From positions 1 through 16,904 of the forward strand of contig DASUYK010000022.1 of assembly GCA_036377415.1 (NCBI GenBank): DNA of 16,904 nt, written 5' to 3'. Position 1 is the first letter of the stretch, and each line of letters begins with the position of its first letter. This stretch comes from DASUPK01 sp036377415. GTDB lineage: Bacteria; Actinomycetota; Thermoleophilia; Solirubrobacterales; 70-9. The notes under the pieces are model-generated. The model saw nothing but the letters and a program-made list of their open reading frames with translations, did no database searches and was not told the DNA's origin. The position numbers were made by a program, and so were the translations under genes. Below, piece by piece: positions 1-6,989 of the stretch.

Positions 1-1319
1 CCATCGGGATCGACCGGCGGGATCGGGCTCCCCAGCGCATCGCGGATCTCGCCGCGCGTCACCCGCTCGCAGAAGCAGACGATCCGCCCGTAGTCCGGAT
101 CGCGTCCGATCAGCTCCTCGTCCTGGTGGGGGCGCGAGCCGAACTCGCCGATGTTGGGCATCCGGACGGGGCTCGGCGCGGGACGGCGGTTCAGCTCCAG
201 CCCGGCCGAGCCGAGCCCCTCGCGCACCCACTCCGCGATCGCCATCGAGCCGGTGATCCCGGTCGAGCGGATCCCTCCGGCACAGACGTAGCGCCGATCG
301 GGGTCGAGCCGGAGCTGGTAGTCGCGGTGCTCGGTGGCGGCGCGGAGCCCGACGTAGGTGGCACTCACCTCCTGCTCGGTGAGCCGGGGAATGATCCTCG
401 CGCCCGCTTCCATCAGGGAGGCGAGGCCAGCCGCGGTGGTCGCCCGGTCCGTCTTGTCGTCGATGTCGTCCGCGGTCGGTCCCAGCAGGACGTTCCCGTA
501 GACGGTGGGCGAGACGAGCACGCCCTTCGTCTTCTCGGTCGGGACCGGGAGCAGGACGTGGTTGACCAGGCCCCGGGCGAGCTTGTCGAAGACGATGAGC
601 TCGCCGCGCCTCGGCCGCACCCGAAAGCCCGAGTGGCCGAGCATCGCATCGATCTCGTCGCTGCGCAGGCCCGCCGCGTTGACCAGGTACCTGGCGCGAA
701 CCGGTCCCCTCGCGGTGTCGAGCCGGTGGGCGCCCGAGCCATCAGCGCCCACCTGCACGCCGGCGACCGGGGCGCACAGGATGAGCTCGCAGCCGCCGGC
801 GAGCGCCTCGGTCGCCAGCGCCAGGGTCGTCGTGAACGGGCAGACGATCCCCTCGCCGGGGATCTCGAGCGCTCCCTGCGCCCCGGGGCCGAGGTTCGGC
901 TCGCGCAGGTAGAGCTCGTCCAGCTCGACCGGCCGCGCGTCCTCGTAGCCGTTCTCGCGGGCGGTCGCCTCGATCCCGTCCAGGGCGTCGCGCTGCTCGC
1001 GGTTCCAGGCCACCATCAGGGCGCCGGCCCTGTCCGCCGGGATGCCGACCTCGGAGGCGTAGGCGCCGAGCAGCTCGTAGCCTCGCCGGACCAGCCCCGA
1101 TTCGAGCGTCCCGGGCTTGGCGTCGAACCCGGTGTGGAGGATCGCGGTGTTCGCCTTGCTGGTCCCGGCGCCGACGTCCGGACCGGCCTCGATCAGGGCG
1201 CAGCTCGCCCCGTGCCGGGTCAGCTCCCGGGCGATCGCGCAGCCGACCGCTCCCGCGCCGACGACCGCGACGTCGAAGGGACCCTCGGGTGCCGGTCCTT
1301 GGCGGAGCGATCCGCTCAT
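1..1319 (-). CDS. FAD-dependent oxidoreductase with C-terminal BFD-type [2Fe-2S] domain (partial)
   Basis: The frame is open from the ATG at 1319 to the left edge (439 complete codons), so the C-terminus is missing. Residues 16-26 form a Rossmann dinucleotide fold with GAGAVG (21-26), and E44 is the expected ribose-binding acid. The stretch TSKANTAILHTGFD (53-66) is typical of the GlpA/LhgO-like DAO superfamily. C415-F-C417 followed by ERVTRGEI is the start of a BFD-like [2Fe-2S] domain, as in GlpA-like dehydrogenases; its other two cysteines would lie outside the window. Family knowledge suggests oxidation of a hydroxy acid, glycerol-3-phosphate or an amine, passing electrons through FAD and the cluster; the substrate is not readable here. 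It is divergent from the C26 hydrolase, with 40 bases between the starts. A TATGCT box lies 7 bases before the ATG and there is no Shine-Dalgarno, so a leaderless mRNA is likely. The family is confident, the substrate is not. Confidence 0.85.
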   Translation of the reverse strand, partial: MSGSLRQGPAPEGPFDVAVVGAGAVGCAIARELTRHGASCALIEAGPDVGAGTSKANTAILHTGFDAKPGTLESGLVRRGYELLGAYASEVGIPADRAGALMVAWNREQRDALDGIEATARENGYEDARPVELDELYLREPNLGPGAQGALEIPGEGIVCPFTTTLALATEALAGGCELILCAPVAGVQVGADGSGAHRLDTARGPVRARYLVNAAGLRSDEIDAMLGHSGFRVRPRRGELIVFDKLARGLVNHVLLPVPTEKTKGVLVSPTVYGNVLLGPTADDIDDKTDRATTAAGLASLMEAGARIIPRLTEQEVSATYVGLRAATEHRDYQLRLDPDRRYVCAGGIRSTGITGSMAIAEWVREGLGSAGLELNRRPAPSPVRMPNIGEFGSRPHQDEELIGRDPDYGRIVCFCERVTRGEIRDALGSPIPPVDPD

Positions 1320-1326
1320 GGGAGCG

Positions 1327-1332
1327 AGCATA
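1327..1332 (-). promoter_or_regulatory. Candidate -10 box (TATGCT) for the FAD oxidoreductase
   Basis: TATGCT on the minus strand fits the TAnnnT form of an actinobacterial -10 box. Seven bases separate it from the ATG at 1319, so transcription would begin at or next to the start codon (leaderless). No clear -35 is visible. Confidence 0.4.
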
Positions 1333-1347
1333 TTCGCCGCCCGGCGC

Positions 1348-1353
1348 TACCTT
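1348..1353 (+). promoter_or_regulatory. Candidate -10 box (TACCTT) for the C26 hydrolase
   Basis: TACCTT fits TAnnnT and ends six bases before the ATG at 1360. No ribosome binding site lies between them, so the mRNA is probably leaderless. It sits in the 40-base divergent spacer, back to back with the box at 1327-1332. Confidence 0.4.
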
Positions 1354-1359
1354 CCGCCC

Positions 1360-2073
1360 ATGTCCCGGCCATTGATCGGAATCTGCGCCGCGGTCGAGCG
1401 CGCGCACTGGGGCCCGTGGCGGGACGAGCCCGCGGCGCTCGTCCCGCTCACCTACTCGCACTCGATCCAGGGTGCCGGGGGCATCCCGGTCCTCCTTCCC
1501 CCCGATCCCGCCTCGGCGGACGAGCCCGACGAGCTGCTCGAGCGAATCGACGCGCTCATCCTCGGCGGCGGCGCCGACATCGATCCCGACGCCCACGGCT
1601 CCGATCCGCATCCGGAGACGAGCGGAACGAACCCCGACCGCGATCGCTTCGAGCTGGCGCTCGCCCGCAGGGCGCTCGAGCGCGGAATGCCCCTGCTGGG
1701 GGTCTGCCGCGGGATGCAGGTCCTGAACGTCGCGACCGGGGGGAACCTCGATCAGCACCTGCCGGAGCGACTCGGCCACGAGCGACACCGCGCGGCCCCG
1801 GGAAGCTGGACGGAGCACGAGGTCCGGCTCGCGCCGGGCTCGCTGGCGGCGGAGGCGGCCGGGAGCGAGCGGCTCCTGATCAAGAGCCACCATCACCAGG
1901 GAGTCGGGGTGCTCGGTGAGGGCCTGGAGGCGACGGGCTGGGACAGCCACGACGACACGGTCGAGGCGATCGAGTCCCCCGATGGCGACTTCGCCCTCGG
2001 CGTCCTCTGGCACCCGGAGGAGGACCCCGACGACCGGGTCATCCCGAGCTTGGTGCGGCGGGCCGCGAGATGA
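1360..2073 (+). CDS. Gamma-glutamyl-gamma-aminobutyrate hydrolase family protein (PuuD-like, peptidase C26)
   Basis: A 237-residue cytosolic class I amidotransferase-fold hydrolase, close to the usual PuuD length (about 250). The nucleophile is C116 in LLGVCRGMQ, and the rest of the triad is H218 and E220 in LWHPEE. GGGADIDP (69-76) and the SHHHQGV stretch (176-182) are typical of C26 enzymes that cleave the gamma-glutamyl amide of compounds such as gamma-glutamyl-GABA. The ATG at 1360 is chosen because the protein then begins with the usual RPLIGI strand; frame further upstream is only an antisense shadow of the FAD gene. The last 35 bases overlap the convergent USP-like gene. The context (FAD oxidoreductase next door; gamma-glutamyl ligase, aldehyde dehydrogenase and SDR beyond the kdp locus) suggests the release step of a gamma-glutamylation pathway. 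The exact substrate is inferred. Confidence 0.88.
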   Translation: MSRPLIGICAAVERAHWGPWRDEPAALVPLTYSHSIQGAGGIPVLLPPDPASADEPDELLERIDALILGGGADIDPDAHGSDPHPETSGTNPDRDRFELALARRALERGMPLLGVCRGMQVLNVATGGNLDQHLPERLGHERHRAAPGSWTEHEVRLAPGSLAAEAAGSERLLIKSHHHQGVGVLGEGLEATGWDSHDDTVEAIESPDGDFALGVLWHPEEDPDDRVIPSLVRRAAR

Positions 2074-2683
2074 CCACCCCGTCGTCCCGGTTGCGCGCCG
2101 CGGGTTCCGTCTGACGGAGCGCCCGGCGGGTCCATTCCTGGGCGCGCCTGGACGGCGGCTCCGCCTCCGGCTTCCTGCTCGGCCTGAGGATGAGGATCTC
2201 GCCCGGGACCTGCTCCAGGAGCCAGGCCACGTCATCGGCGCTGAAGCCGTCTCCATTCGCCGCGGCGGCCGCCACCACCCGGTCGAAGCTCTCGTGATCC
2301 ATCAGGAAACGGAAGGCCTGCCGCACGCTGCGGCCCGGCTCGAGCCGGGAGTCGACCGGCACCCCCTGGGTGGCGGCGCGCCGCTCGATCGCCTCGAGCA
2401 GCGGGAGGGCGGTCTCCGCCTGCTTCTTGAGCGGCGTATCGAGCTGCACGCTCAGCGGGACGATCGCGAGGTAGGCCGGCACCAGCGTCGCGCCCTCGGC
2501 ACGGGCGAGCCGCAGGGCGGCATCCAGTGCCGGGATCGAGAGCGCCTCGCCGATGAACGGGAACAGGATCCGCGTCGCCGACGGAGTGATCGCCGCCTCA
2601 GCCCGTCGGCGCCGGAGCTCGCGCGCGAGCAGGTAGCCGGTGGAGCAGGCCAAGGCGACCACGAACACGAGCAGCGCGGTCAC
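2039..2683 (-). CDS. Membrane-anchored USP-like protein at the end of the kdp unit
   Basis: 214 residues. Residues 2-20 form one hydrophobic segment followed by the basic stretch RELRRRR, which suggests an N-terminal anchor with a cytosolic body. Residues about 37-168 alternate strands and helices like a universal stress protein domain (ILFPFIGEALSIPALDAALR, then a VPAYL strand, then LLEQVPGEILILRP at the end). The tail is proline-, arginine- and alanine-rich and probably disordered. Translation is coupled to the upstream KdpD half: the GTG start and its TGA stop share GTGA (2680-2683), and GACGAGG lies just before the GTG. KdpD itself has a USP domain, so this protein may act with the split sensor; that is inference. 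The USP fold is assigned from pattern only. The gene ends inside the convergent C26 hydrolase gene. Confidence 0.7.
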   Translation of the reverse strand: MTALLVFVVALACSTGYLLARELRRRRAEAAITPSATRILFPFIGEALSIPALDAALRLARAEGATLVPAYLAIVPLSVQLDTPLKKQAETALPLLEAIERRAATQGVPVDSRLEPGRSVRQAFRFLMDHESFDRVVAAAAANGDGFSADDVAWLLEQVPGEILILRPSRKPEAEPPSRRAQEWTRRALRQTEPAARNRDDGVVISRPAAPSSG

Positions 2684-3861
2684 GCTCCCTCGTCCCCTTC
2701 ATCCCGCAGCGTGGGGTCGGCCACCACCCGCAGGTCGACCCCCGGGAGGGCCTCGATCAGCCGCGTCGCCAGGGAGGGCCTGATCCGGTCGAGCCCGGTG
2801 CGCGGAGACGGCGTCCCGATCAGCACGTAGGTGCTGCCGCGCTCCTCGACGACGTCCTTCACGGTCTGCACCAGGTCGTCCCCCTCCTCCACCAAGAGGT
2901 GCGCTCCGAGGACGGACGCGAGCCGGCGGAGCGCCTCGAGCTGGTCCTGCTCGTCGGGGCTCAGCTTGCGACCGGGACTCTTCACCCAGAGCAGGTCGAG
3001 CTCGGCCCCGAGGCGCTGAGCGGACCTCCACGCGCGCCGCACGAGCCGCTGCGAGCGAGGAATCGGTCTGAGCAGGGCGAGGAGCCGCTCCCCGACCGCC
3101 TGGACGGCGGCGGTGTCGATCATCCGGTCCTCGCGATTCGCGACCACCTCGCGGGTCAGCCGTTTCGACTCGACCTCCTCGGCGACCTGGCGCAGGGCCA
3201 CCTCGCGCAGCGCGGCCAAGTTCTCGATCTTGAAGAAGTTGTTGAGCGCCGTGTCGATCCGCTCGGGCGGATAGATCTTTCCCGTCCGCAGCCGCGCCAG
3301 CAGGGCCTCGGGGGTGAGGTCGATCAGGACGACCTCGTCCGCGGCGCTCAAGACGTCGTCCGGCATCGTCTCCCTGACCCGGATGCCGGTCAGCTCGCAC
3401 ACGCTGTCGTTGAGGCTCTCGAGGTGCTGGACGTTGACGGTCGAGAAGACGTCGATTCCCGCCTCGAGTACGTCCTCGACGTCCTCGTAGCGCTTCTCGT
3501 GCTCCACACCGGGGGCGTTGGTGTGCGCGAGCTCATCGATCAGCGCGAGCTCCGGGGCGCGGCGCAGGACGCCGGGCAGGTCCATCTCCTCGAGCAACAT
3601 CTCGCGGTAGGGCACCCGACGGCGGGGGATAAGCTCGAGACCGGTCGCCTGGGCTGCCGTCTCCACCCTGCCATGGGGCTCGAGGTAGCCGATCACCACG
3701 TCCCTTCCGGACTCGTCCTCCGCGCTGCCCTCCTGAAGCATCCGGTAGGTCTTGCCGACTCCGGCGATCATCCCCAGGAACACCTTGTGCCGCCCGCGTT
3801 CGCTACCGCGCTTCCATCGGCTCTCCGCCTGCTCGCTCGCCGGGTCATCCATTTCCACCAA
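2680..3861 (-). CDS. kdpD: KdpD N-terminal half: potassium sensor with KdpD and USP domains, no kinase
   Basis: 393 residues matching the cytosolic N-terminal part of KdpD, which in E. coli is a single protein of about 894 residues. Walker A is GMIAGVGKT (30-38). LIDELAHTN (107-115) is the KdpD Walker B-like motif, and NVQHLESLND (143-152) and RETMPD (163-168) are also family signatures. A USP-like domain spans about 250-385. The protein ends where the membrane segments of full KdpD should begin; there is no TM, HisKA or ATPase part. Those are encoded by the histidine kinase gene at 9691-11124. TTG at 3861, GTG at 3858 and ATG at 3852 are all possible starts; the TTG has AGG eight bases upstream, while the ATG has a GGTGGA that sits too close. 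It begins five bases after the 141-residue gene and overlaps the USP-like gene by four. Likely role: sensing potassium, ATP or c-di-AMP status and modulating the separate kinase. Confidence 0.9.
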   Translation of the reverse strand: MVEMDDPASEQAESRWKRGSERGRHKVFLGMIAGVGKTYRMLQEGSAEDESGRDVVIGYLEPHGRVETAAQATGLELIPRRRVPYREMLLEEMDLPGVLRRAPELALIDELAHTNAPGVEHEKRYEDVEDVLEAGIDVFSTVNVQHLESLNDSVCELTGIRVRETMPDDVLSAADEVVLIDLTPEALLARLRTGKIYPPERIDTALNNFFKIENLAALREVALRQVAEEVESKRLTREVVANREDRMIDTAAVQAVGERLLALLRPIPRSQRLVRRAWRSAQRLGAELDLLWVKSPGRKLSPDEQDQLEALRRLASVLGAHLLVEEGDDLVQTVKDVVEERGSTYVLIGTPSPRTGLDRIRPSLATRLIEALPGVDLRVVADPTLRDEGDEGA

Positions 3862-3866
3862 GTCTG

Positions 3867-4292
3867 CTACCTGCCCTCGAGGGCAACGAGGATCTCGTCG
3901 AGAGCCTCTCTGAGCTCACCCTTGTGCTTGGGGTAGTACAGGGGGCTCAGACCCTCGGTGAGAAGCACCTGAGCCATGGCCACCCCGCGGCTGTACACCG
4001 GCGTCTCCACGAGGTCCAGAATCGACTCGATCCGGGCGAGCTCCATCCTGTTCGAGGTGAGCTCCGCCCAATCGGGAGGAATTGCGGACGTGATCGGGAC
4101 ACGGCCGCGAGACCCGAGCTCGCGGACGGACCGGATCGACCGGGCAAGGGAGCGGCGCTGACGGGCGCGGGTCAGCCAGGCTGCGCGGTGGGCCAGCTCG
4201 GCGGATGAGGCGGGATCCTCGCCCACGGCGAGCCGGCGGTCGAGAGACCTCCCCCGAAGCCTGGTCCTCGCCTTGGTGAGCACGTCAAGCAC
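3867..4292 (-). CDS. Hypothetical protein (141 aa) between kdpB and kdpD-N
   Basis: I do not recognise a named domain. The protein starts at GTG and overlaps the kdpB stop by eight bases, so it is very likely made from the kdp mRNA. It is rich in arginine and leucine in its first 60 residues (helical, basic, for example LTRARQRRSLARSIRSVREL), with no membrane segment or signal peptide. The C-terminal part carries PVYSRGVAMAQVLLTEGLSPLY. I have a weak impression that this ending occurs in small uncharacterised actinobacterial proteins that also start with a basic helical stretch. A cytosolic, possibly DNA-, RNA- or membrane-surface-binding role could be imagined, but nothing in the sequence decides it. 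The GTG four codons in is an alternative start. Confidence 0.75.
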   Translation of the reverse strand: MLDVLTKARTRLRGRSLDRRLAVGEDPASSAELAHRAAWLTRARQRRSLARSIRSVRELGSRGRVPITSAIPPDWAELTSNRMELARIESILDLVETPVYSRGVAMAQVLLTEGLSPLYYPKHKGELREALDEILVALEGR

Positions 4293-6348
4293 CGAGCACC
4301 CCGTGGACGAAGAGATCGACCAGCTTGATCCCGACGAAAGGCGCGACCACGCCGCCGAGCCCGTAGATGAAGAGGTTGCGGCGAAGCAGGGCGCTGGCTC
4401 CCGCCGGCCGGTACCTCACCCCCCGCAGCGCGATCGGGATCAGCAGCGGGATCAGCAGCGCGTTGAAGACGATCGCCGAGATGATCGCGGACTCGGGCGT
4501 CCCCAGGTCCATGATGTTGAGCCTCTCGAGTGGGCCGTCGCCGCCCTCGGTCGCGTAGGTCGCCGCGAAGATCGCGGGCAGGATCGCGAAGTACTTGGCG
4601 ACGTCGTTCGCGATCGAGAAAGTCGTCAGGGCGCCGCGGGTGATCAGGAGCTGCTTCCCGACCTCCACGATCTCGATCAGCTTCGTCGGGTTCGAGTCGA
4701 GGTCGACCATGTTCCCGGCCTCGCGAGCGGCCTGGGTCCCGGTGTTCATCGCCACGCCGACGTCCGCCTGGGCGAGGGCCGGGGCGTCGTTCGTGCCGTC
4801 CCCGGTCATCGCGATCAGCCGGCCTCCGCCCTGCTCCTGCTTGATCAGCTCGAGCTTCTTCTCCGGCGTCGCCTCGGCGAGGAAGTCGTCGACCCCGGAC
4901 TCCTCCGCGATCTTGGCGGCGGTGAGGCGGTTGTCGCCGGTGATCATCACCGTCTTGATCCCCATCGCCCGGAGCTGGTCGAACCGGTGGTTCATCCCCT
5001 CCTTGACGACGTCCTTCAGGTAGACGACGCCGAGCACCTGGCTGTCGCGCGCGACAGCCAGGGGCGTACCTCCGTCGCGGCCGATCCGGTCGAGCTCACT
5101 CTGGAGCTGCGGAGGCGCCGCGCCGCCCTCCGCCTCGACGTGGGCGATGATCGCGTCGCCCGCTCCCTTGCGCAGCCGCCGGCCGTCGACGTCAATCCCG
5201 CTCATCCGCGTCTCGGCGCTGAACGGGACGAACCTGGCCCCGTCCGAAGACATCTCGTGCTCGCGGATCCCGTACTTCTTCGCCAGGACGACGATCGAGC
5301 GGCCCTCCGGCGTCTCGTCGGCGAGCGACGACATCTGGGCCGCCTCGGCGAGCTCGGCCTCCGGCACCCCGGGCATCGGGATGAACGCCGTGGCCTCCCG
5401 GTTGCCGAGCGTGATCGTGCCGGTCTTGTCGAGCAGGAGAACGTCGACGTCGCCGGAGGCCTCGACTGCGCGGCCCGAGAGGGCGAGCACGTTCCGGCGC
5501 ACGAGCCGGTCCATCCCCGCGATCCCGATCGCCGAGAGCAGCGCCCCGATCGTGGTCGGGATCAGGGCGACCAGCAGTGCGATCAGCGTCGCCACGGAGG
5601 CGTCGGTCCCGGAGAACTCGGCGAACGGCCGCAGGGTGACGACCGCGATCAGGAAGATGATCGTCAGGCCGGCGAGGAGGATGTTGAGCGCGATCTCGTT
5701 CGGGGTCTTGCGCCGCTCGGCACCCTCGACCAGCGCGATCATCCGGTCGAGGAAGCTCTTCCCCGGCTCCTGGGTGATTTCGACGACGATCCGGTCCGAG
5801 AGCACGCGGGTCCCCCCGGTGACCGCGCTGCGGTCACCGCCGGCCTCGCGGATCACGGGCGCCGACTCGCCGGTGATCGCCGACTCGTCCACGGACGCGA
5901 TCCCCTCGATCACGGTCCCGTCGCCGGGGATCACCTCGCCGGCCGTGATCACGACGACGTCGCCGCGCTGGAGCTCCGAGGCCGGGAGCTCCCGGCCGTC
6001 CTGCAGATGGGCGACTGTCTCGGTCCGGGTCGCCCGCAGCGCATCTGCCTGGGCCCTCCCGCGGCCCTCGGCCAGTGCCTCCGCGAGGTTCGCGAAGACG
6101 ACCGTGAGCCAGAGCCAGACCGCGACCGTGAAGGTGAACCATGCGGCCTCGTCACCGCCCCCGAGCGGCTCGCCGCCGAAGACCTGGATCAGCCAGCCGA
6201 TCGTGGTGATCACAGCCCCGACCTCGACCACGAACATCACCGGGTTGCGGACCTGGTGGCGCGGGTTCAGCTTGGTCAGGCTCCCGACCAGCGCCGGCAT
6301 GAGAATGGCGCGGTCGAACATCGATGAGCGGCGGTCGTTCGCGCTCAC
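4285..6348 (-). CDS. kdpB: KdpB, ATP-hydrolysing P-type ATPase subunit of the K+ pump
   Basis: 687 residues (E. coli KdpB 682); inner-membrane P1A-type ATPase that powers K+ uptake through KdpA. D307 in DKTGT is the phosphorylated aspartate. TGES spans 159-162, with S162 matching the E. coli serine whose phosphorylation switches the pump off. TGDN (470-473) and TGDGTND (515-521) are the P-domain and hinge motifs. Hydrophobic segments lie at about 35-57, 68-88, 222-240, 251-277, 573-598, 615-643 and 656-682. The start is GTG: its first bases share GTGA with the stop of kdpC (6345-6348), and GAGGAGA stands four bases upstream, one of the best ribosome sites here. The gene follows kdpC, unlike the usual A-B-C order. 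All key residues are present, so it should be active. Confidence 0.98.
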   Translation of the reverse strand: MSANDRRSSMFDRAILMPALVGSLTKLNPRHQVRNPVMFVVEVGAVITTIGWLIQVFGGEPLGGGDEAAWFTFTVAVWLWLTVVFANLAEALAEGRGRAQADALRATRTETVAHLQDGRELPASELQRGDVVVITAGEVIPGDGTVIEGIASVDESAITGESAPVIREAGGDRSAVTGGTRVLSDRIVVEITQEPGKSFLDRMIALVEGAERRKTPNEIALNILLAGLTIIFLIAVVTLRPFAEFSGTDASVATLIALLVALIPTTIGALLSAIGIAGMDRLVRRNVLALSGRAVEASGDVDVLLLDKTGTITLGNREATAFIPMPGVPEAELAEAAQMSSLADETPEGRSIVVLAKKYGIREHEMSSDGARFVPFSAETRMSGIDVDGRRLRKGAGDAIIAHVEAEGGAAPPQLQSELDRIGRDGGTPLAVARDSQVLGVVYLKDVVKEGMNHRFDQLRAMGIKTVMITGDNRLTAAKIAEESGVDDFLAEATPEKKLELIKQEQGGGRLIAMTGDGTNDAPALAQADVGVAMNTGTQAAREAGNMVDLDSNPTKLIEIVEVGKQLLITRGALTTFSIANDVAKYFAILPAIFAATYATEGGDGPLERLNIMDLGTPESAIISAIVFNALLIPLLIPIALRGVRYRPAGASALLRRNLFIYGLGGVVAPFVGIKLVDLFVHGVLGA

Positions 6349-6989
6349 GTCGTCTCCTCGTCGAGGTCCAGGTTCAGCTCGAGAACGTTGACGCCGGGCT
6401 CACCCAGTAAGCCGAAGTCGCGGTCATCGGTGTTCTCGTCGATCAGGTCGTTGACCCGATCGAGCGGGATCCCGCGCACCTCGGCGACGCGGTTCGCCTG
6501 GATCCGGGCGTTCGCGATCGAGATGTGGGGGTCGACGCTGGAGCCCGAGGTCATCACCGCGTCCACCGGGACGTCGTCCTCCCCGAGTTCGGGCGTGAAT
6601 GGACCCTCCAGCTCCAAGTAGTTCTCGAGCAGCTGAGCGGTCCGGTTTGCGAGCTCCTTGTTGTTCGGGCCCAGGTTGCTGAATCCGGTGCCGGCGGGGT
6701 TGTAGGTGGTCACCGACGGGCGCGGCTGGAAGTAGCGGGGGTCGGGAGCCTTGATCGCCTTCGGTCCACCCTCCTCTCGCTCTGCTTCCGGGATCTCCTC
6801 ATGGGTGAGGAAGCTCTGCGCGATCAAGCTCGAGCCGACCGTCTCCCCCTCCCGCTCGATCCGGCTGCCGTCGGACTTGCCGGGGAACAGCACCTGCGCC
6901 ACCCCGGTCGTGATCAGCGGATAGGCGATCCCGAAGATCACGGTGAAGGCGAGGGCGGCGGCGATCGAGGCTGTCAGGTCGCGCCGCAT
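6345..6989 (-). CDS. kdpC: KdpC, small subunit of the K+-transporting ATPase
   Basis: 214 residues, slightly longer than E. coli KdpC (190). One N-terminal membrane helix (about 8-34) is followed by an extracytoplasmic domain. YFQPRPS (86-92), SNLGPNN (104-110) and TSGSSVDPHIS (147-157) are the family hallmarks, and GVNVLELNL near the end is also typical. KdpC is required to assemble the KdpFABC complex and is thought to help ATP binding or coupling. Its ATG overlaps the kdpA stop by one base (TGATG, 6987-6991) and its stop overlaps the kdpB start by four. No Shine-Dalgarno is visible, so translation is probably coupled to kdpA. Placement before kdpB is unusual. An acidic segment at about 62-75 and a glutamate-rich tail are lineage features with no evident functional meaning. 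Confidence 0.97.
   Translation of the reverse strand: MRRDLTASIAAALAFTVIFGIAYPLITTGVAQVLFPGKSDGSRIEREGETVGSSLIAQSFLTHEEIPEAEREEGGPKAIKAPDPRYFQPRPSVTTYNPAGTGFSNLGPNNKELANRTAQLLENYLELEGPFTPELGEDDVPVDAVMTSGSSVDPHISIANARIQANRVAEVRGIPLDRVNDLIDENTDDRDFGLLGEPGVNVLELNLDLDEETT

Noticed and set aside
126..1919. Long plus-strand open frame (597 codons) over the FAD gene
   Set aside because: It is antisense to a clear FAD enzyme and then runs out of frame through the C26 hydrolase. Its composition (Arg, Gly, Ala, Pro, Asp-rich, no fold) is that of a high-GC shadow.
742..2256. 504-codon minus-strand open frame across the FAD and hydrolase genes
   Set aside because: It reads the FAD gene in the wrong frame and lies antisense to the C26 hydrolase, both of which have intact catalytic motifs.
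4273..6327. 684-codon plus-strand open frame opposite kdpB
   Set aside because: KdpB is complete with all P-type ATPase motifs. The antisense product is an Arg/Asp/Leu-rich string without motifs.
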